Positions 31,521-34,273 of a stretch of 34,273 nucleotides of DNA are shown one piece after another. This DNA comes from Thermoleophilia bacterium. Lineage in GTDB: Bacteria > Actinomycetota > Thermoleophilia > Miltoncostaeales > Miltoncostaeaceae. Position 1 is the first letter of the stretch. Every line of letters begins with the position of its first letter. A program made the position numbers and the translations under genes. The notes below the pieces were generated by a model, which saw only the letters and a program-made list of their open reading frames with translations, ran no database searches and had not been told where the DNA came from. Where the stretch lies: contig JALOLS010000019.1 in NCBI GenBank assembly GCA_025455865.1, positions 1 through 34,273 of the forward strand, read 5' to 3'.

Positions 31521-32776
31521 AGGCCGGCCCCGATGTCGCGGCGCATCTGCGCCCCGGCGAAGCGCACCCGGGCGGCCGCCGCGTAGGCGGCGGTCCGCGC
31601 CCCCTCGACGCCCGGGCCCCGCGCGACCACCGCGAGCACCCGGCCGCCGGCGGTCACCAGGCGCCCGTCGTCCTCGGCGGTGCCGGCGTGGAGCACCTGC
31701 GCGCCGCCGGCCTCGGCCTCGTCGATGCCGGTGATCTCATCGCCCGTGCGCGGCGGGCCCGGGTAGCCGGCCGAGGCCATCACCACCGCGACGCAGGCCT
31801 CCTCGCTCACCCGGATGGGGCGGTCCTCCAGGCGTCCGGTCGCCGCGGCCAGGAGCAGGGCGCCCAGGTCCTCGTCGACGCGCGGGAGCAGGCACTGGGT
31901 CTCGGGGTCGCCGAAGCGGACGTTGAACTCGAGGACCTGGGGGCCCCGGTCGGTCAGCATGATCCCGGCGTACAGGACGCCGGTGAAGGGCGTGCCGCGG
32001 CGGGCCATCTCGGCCACCACCGGCCGGTGGACCTGCTCGAGCAGCCGGTCGGCCAGGGCGTCGGGCACGTCGGGCACCGGCGAGACCGAGCCCATGCCCC
32101 CGGTGTTCGGCCCGGTGTTGCCCTCGCCGATCGGCTTGTAGTCGCGGGCGGCCGGGAACCGGACCACCCGCTCGCCGTCCGAGAGGGCGAGCAGCGACAC
32201 CTCGCGGCCGGCGAGGCCCTCCTCCACCACCACCACGCGTCCGGCGTCGCCGAAGGCGCCCGCGACCAGGCTGTCCTCCAGCGCGGCCCGCGCCTCGTCG
32301 GCGCTCGCCGCCACCACCACGCCCTTGCCGGCGGCCAGGCCGTCGGCCTTGACCGCGACCGGCAGGCCGAACGCGGCGACCGCGGCCATGCCCTCGCCCA
32401 CGTCGGTCACCGTCACCGAGCGGCCGGTCGGGACGCCGCAGGCGACCATGATCTCCTTGGCGAACGCCTTGCTCCCCTCCAGGCGCGCGGCCTCCCGGGA
32501 GGGGCCGAGGGTGGGGACGCCCGCCGTGCGGAGCGCGTCGGCCAGCCCGGCCACCAGCGGCGCCTCGGGGCCGACCACGGCGAGGTCCACCCGCCGCTCG
32601 CGGGCCAGGCGGGTGATCGCGGCGTGGTCGGCCACATCCAGCGCCACGGCCTCGCCGTCGGCGGCCATGCCCGGATTGCCCGGCACGGCGACCACCGACC
32701 AGCCCGAGCGGGCGAGCGCGCGGCAGAGCGCGTGCTCGCGACCCCCGCTCCCCACCACGAGCACCCGTCCGGCCAC
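31517..32776 (-). CDS. purD: Phosphoribosylamine-glycine ligase PurD
   Basis: 419 residues. It makes GAR from phosphoribosylamine, glycine and ATP. The start has VLVVGSGGREHALCRAL; VVGPEAPLVAGLADAL and GPSREAARLEGSKAFAKE follow. The ATP-grasp domain has VKADGLAAGKGVVVA and ends with VLEFNVRFGDPETQ. The frame stays open upstream, but GTG 32776 gives the standard N-terminus and lies 8 nt after TAGGAT; the GTG at 32782 is too close to that box. It is the first gene of the operon, unlike Bacillus, where purD is last. Confidence 0.95.
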
Positions 32777-32784
32777 GACCACGC

Positions 32785-32790
32785 ATCCTA
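32785..32790 (-). promoter_or_regulatory. -10 box of the purine operon (leaderless)
   Basis: TAGGAT on the minus strand, 8 nt before GTG 32776. The absence of a leader leaves no room for a purine riboswitch or an attenuator between promoter and purD. The divergent -10 box of the next gene is 34 bp away. Confidence 0.55.
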
Positions 32791-32824
32791 CCGGCCCCGC
32801 GCGCGCCCGCGCGCCCCCGGCGGC

Positions 32825-32830
32825 TACCAT
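32825..32830 (+). promoter_or_regulatory. -10 box of the two-TM protein gene (leaderless)
   Basis: TACCAT in the context CGGCTACCAT, 7 nt before GTG 32838. Confidence 0.5.
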
Positions 32831-32837
32831 CCGCGCT

Positions 32838-33206
32838 GTGAGCGGAGAGCAGAGCCCGCAGTCGCGGGCCGACCGGGAGGCCAGGCGCGCGGTCCTGCAG
32901 GATGCGCTCCAGGACCTGTCCGACGCGCGCGACCCCGACCGCGCCGCGGCCGACGTCATGCGGGCGCTCGACGCCTACATGGAGTCGAACCTGCCGGCGG
33001 TCGCCGGGCTGCGCGAGCCCCCGGTCACCGACTTCGACCGTCAGGGGCCGCGCGACCCGGCGGTCCGGTGGGCCAGCGTCGCCGTGCTCGGCGGCGCCGT
33101 GGTCAGCACCATCATCGTCGCCATCCTGCTGGCCGGCGGGTGGTCGGCGGGCCTCGCCATCATCGCGATCTGGGTGGTGGCGGCGCTCGTGCTGATGTCC
33201 ACCTAG
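32838..33206 (+). CDS. Two-TM membrane protein of unknown function
   Basis: 122 residues. A charged, helical N-terminal half (QSRADREARRAVLQDALQDL, then DRAAADVMRALDAYME) precedes two membrane helices (about 76-98 and 101-120), and the protein ends almost at the membrane. I do not recognise a family. It is divergent from the purine operon, with promoters back-to-back. The longer frame upstream is antisense to purD and is rejected because the -10 box marks GTG 32838. Confidence 0.72.
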   Translation: MSGEQSPQSRADREARRAVLQDALQDLSDARDPDRAAADVMRALDAYMESNLPAVAGLREPPVTDFDRQGPRDPAVRWASVAVLGGAVVSTIIVAILLAGGWSAGLAIIAIWVVAALVLMST

Positions 33207-33336
33207 GTGAACCAGGACCCGCCTCCCGGGGAGTGGATCGCAGGCAGATCGGTGACCTCGAGGACGTCCCGGGTCACGGCGGGACATGGGACCGGGAGGG
33301 TGCCGAGGTGCTGCCGCGATGCAGCCGACGGGTGGT

Positions 33337-33371
33337 GGGTCGACTCGGTGGACCGGCCCTGGTGTCGACCC
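33337..33371. promoter_or_regulatory. Inverted repeat GGGTCGAC...GTCGACCC, candidate TA operator
   Basis: Perfect 8-bp arms at 33337-33344 and 33364-33371, 19 nt apart, ending 26 nt before the -10 box of the toxin-antitoxin operon. This is where an AbrB-type antitoxin would bind for autorepression. The remaining part of the 33207-33409 gap shows no convincing gene. Confidence 0.45.
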
Positions 33372-33397
33372 TCCGGGAGCCGCTGGGAACCGGCTGG

Positions 33398-33403
33398 TAG
33401 GGT
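33398..33403 (+). promoter_or_regulatory. -10 box of the toxin-antitoxin operon (leaderless)
   Basis: TAGGGT, 6 nt before ATG 33410. No clear -35 is visible. Confidence 0.5.
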
Positions 33404-33409
33404 TCTCCC

Positions 33410-33646
33410 ATGAAGGCCACCGTCGACTCCGTCGGCCGCATCGTCGTCCCCAAGCCGCTCCGGGACGCGCTCGGGCTCATCCCGGGCTCGGTCGTCGAGC
33501 TCTCCCGCTACGGGGCGGGCCTCCATCTGGTGCCGGCCGGGCGCACGGCACTGCTGGTGGAGGAGGCCGGCGTGCTCGTCGCCACCGGCGAGACGACGAT
33601 CGACGACGAGGTCGTCCTCGGGCTGATCGACGCCGGCCGGCGGTGA
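33410..33646 (+). CDS. vapB: AbrB/SpoVT-type antitoxin (VapB-like)
   Basis: 78 residues. Residues 1-44 form the swapped-hairpin DNA-binding fold ([20 protein letters not shown], then [20 protein letters not shown]). The remaining acidic tail ([22 protein letters not shown]) should wrap around and inhibit the toxin. The complex probably represses its own promoter, perhaps through the inverted repeat upstream. Start ATG 33410 is 6 nt after TAGGGT. The stop overlaps the toxin GTG as GTGA. Confidence 0.88.
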   Translation: MKATVDSVGRIVVPKPLRDALGLIPGSVVELSRYGAGLHLVPAGRTALLVEEAGVLVATGETTIDDEVVLGLIDAGRR

Positions 33647-34062
33647 GCGCGCCGCTGGCGCTCGACACGAGCGTGGCGATCCCGCTCCTGGTCCGCACCC
33701 ACTCCGCGCACGCGGTCGTCACCGCGTGGTGGGCGGGCCGGGACGTGGTTCTCGCCGGACATGCCCTGGCCGAGACCTACTCGGTGCTCACCCGTCTCCC
33801 GGGCGACCTGAGGCTGGCGCCCGGCGATGCCGCGCGCCTTCTCACCGAGCGCTTCGGCCCGCCGCTGCTCATGGGGCCGGCGACCGCCGCCGCCCTGCCG
33901 GGCGTCCTCGCCGCCCTCGGGATCGCCGGCGGCGCGGTGTATGACGCCCTCGTCGCGCTCGCGGCCCTGGAGCACGGAGCCGAGCTGGCGACGCGGGACG
34001 CGCGGGCCCGGGACACCTACGAGCGCGTGGGGGTGCGCGTCCGCCCGGCGACTGCGGGCTGA
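33643..34062 (+). CDS. vapC: PIN-domain ribonuclease toxin (VapC-like)
   Basis: 139 residues. PIN-fold Mg-dependent RNase. Acidic active-site residues are D8 ([12 protein letters not shown]), E44 ([14 protein letters not shown]), D101 ([10 protein letters not shown]) and D119 (LATRDARA). VapC toxins cut tRNA or rRNA when the antitoxin is degraded; the target cannot be inferred. GTG 33643 overlaps the antitoxin stop (GTGA, 33643-33646), so synthesis is coupled to the antitoxin. The stop codon lies in the arm of a terminator-like hairpin. Confidence 0.9.
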   Translation: MSAPLALDTSVAIPLLVRTHSAHAVVTAWWAGRDVVLAGHALAETYSVLTRLPGDLRLAPGDAARLLTERFGPPLLMGPATAAALPGVLAALGIAGGAVYDALVALAALEHGAELATRDARARDTYERVGVRVRPATAG

Positions 34063-34078
34063 ACCGCGGTCAGCCCGC
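34054..34078. terminator. Bidirectional terminator-like hairpin spanning both stop codons
   Basis: GCGGGCTGA (34054-34062) and TCAGCCCGC (34070-34078) form a perfect 9-bp stem with a 7-nt loop. The left arm ends with the vapC TGA and the right arm starts with the stop of the minus-strand gene. Confidence 0.6.
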
Positions 34079-34273
34079 GGCCGGCACGTCCACCGAGTCC
34101 CCGGGATGGAGCACCGCCACCTCGACCTCGGGCGTCGACTCACGGGCCACCCGGGCGAACTCGGGGCCGGGCTCGCGCAGGTAGCCGTGGAACCGGCGCG
34201 GCAGGCCCATCGGGTGGAGGGTGCCCCAGTGCACCGGCACCGCGACCCGGGGCCGGAGCAGCCTGAGCGCCTC
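34070..34273 (-). CDS. Metallo-beta-lactamase-fold hydrolase, C-terminal part
   Basis: Only the last 67 residues are inside the window; the gene runs off the right edge. The segment VAVPVHWGTLHPMGLPRRF contains the C-terminal metal-ligand histidine region of UlaG-like MBL-fold proteins (COG2220 type). The tail VEVAVLHPGDSVDVP is typical of their last strands. Such proteins are Zn- or Mn-dependent hydrolases of varied substrates; the exact one is unknown. It is convergent with vapC, with a shared hairpin. Confidence 0.8.
   Translation of the reverse strand, partial: EALRLLRPRVAVPVHWGTLHPMGLPRRFHGYLREPGPEFARVARESTPEVEVAVLHPGDSVDVPAAG

Noticed and set aside
32777-32837. Possible purine riboswitch before purD
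   Set aside because: The -10 box is 8 nt from the start codon, so there is no leader to fold.
33207-33413. 68-codon ORF between the two-TM gene and vapB, ending ATGA at the vapB start
   Set aside because: Codon third positions are much less GC-biased than in real genes here, composition is Arg/Trp/Pro-rich, and the region carries the TA promoter and inverted repeat instead.

Overview
The window looks like a chromosomal segment of a very GC-rich actinobacterium (roughly 74% GC by eye). I suspect class Thermoleophilia (Solirubrobacterales/Gaiellales-like): the secreted PKD protein at the left ends in the Ser/Ala-rich beta domain common in secreted proteins of that group, and the gene complement is plain actinobacterial housekeeping. 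That placement is inference. I see no rRNA, tRNA, CRISPR array, prophage or insertion sequence, and coding density is very high.

Layout. 1-640: 3' end of an enoyl-CoA hydratase. 732-2684: secreted beta-helix/PKD protein. 2685-5329 (minus): NCS1-type permease and PLP-dependent amino-acid decarboxylase, coupled by a 4-nt overlap. 5378-5893: unknown 171-aa protein. 5868-10303 (minus): cobalamin-dependent methionine synthase metH followed by an alpha/beta hydrolase. 10427-12613: PAS/GAF/GGDEF diguanylate cyclase, facing a minus-strand Ser/Thr kinase plus degenerate receiver (12579-14622). 14718-16565: S9 oligopeptidase. 16587-18148: small membrane protein, zinc-ribbon protein and an unknown protein. 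18181-20446 (minus): membrane-anchored trypsin-like protease and alanine dehydrogenase. 20508-20702: 64-aa HTH-like protein. 20841-32776 (minus): a purine operon purD-B-C-S-Q-L-F-M-N-H ending in a MenB-like hydratase gene. 32838-33206: two-TM protein. 33410-34062: AbrB/PIN (VapBC-type) toxin-antitoxin pair. 34070-34273: 3' end of a metallo-beta-lactamase-fold protein.

How it works together. The purine operon supplies every step from PRPP to IMP except AIR carboxylation (purE/purK are not in the window). Its first nine genes are linked by eight consecutive 4-nt stop/start overlaps (seven GTGA, one ATGA). metH supplies methionine and regenerates tetrahydrofolate, which supports the two formyl-THF steps of purine synthesis (PurN, PurH).

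The least ordinary layer is regulatory. At least nine genes have a TA[CG][CG]NT box 6-8 nt before the start codon, which places the predicted transcription start at the start codon, so these mRNAs should be leaderless. Several of these promoters are packed back-to-back between divergent genes. One candidate leaderless promoter would drive a 17-codon leader ORF whose stop overlaps a possible start of the Ser/Thr kinase gene. Convergent genes often end in inverted repeats built around their two stop codons. A receiver-like ORF behind the kinase seems to need a CTG start preceded by a consensus Shine-Dalgarno sequence. I see no clearly new multi-gene system; the leaderless promoter pattern and the leader ORF are the best candidates for something undescribed.
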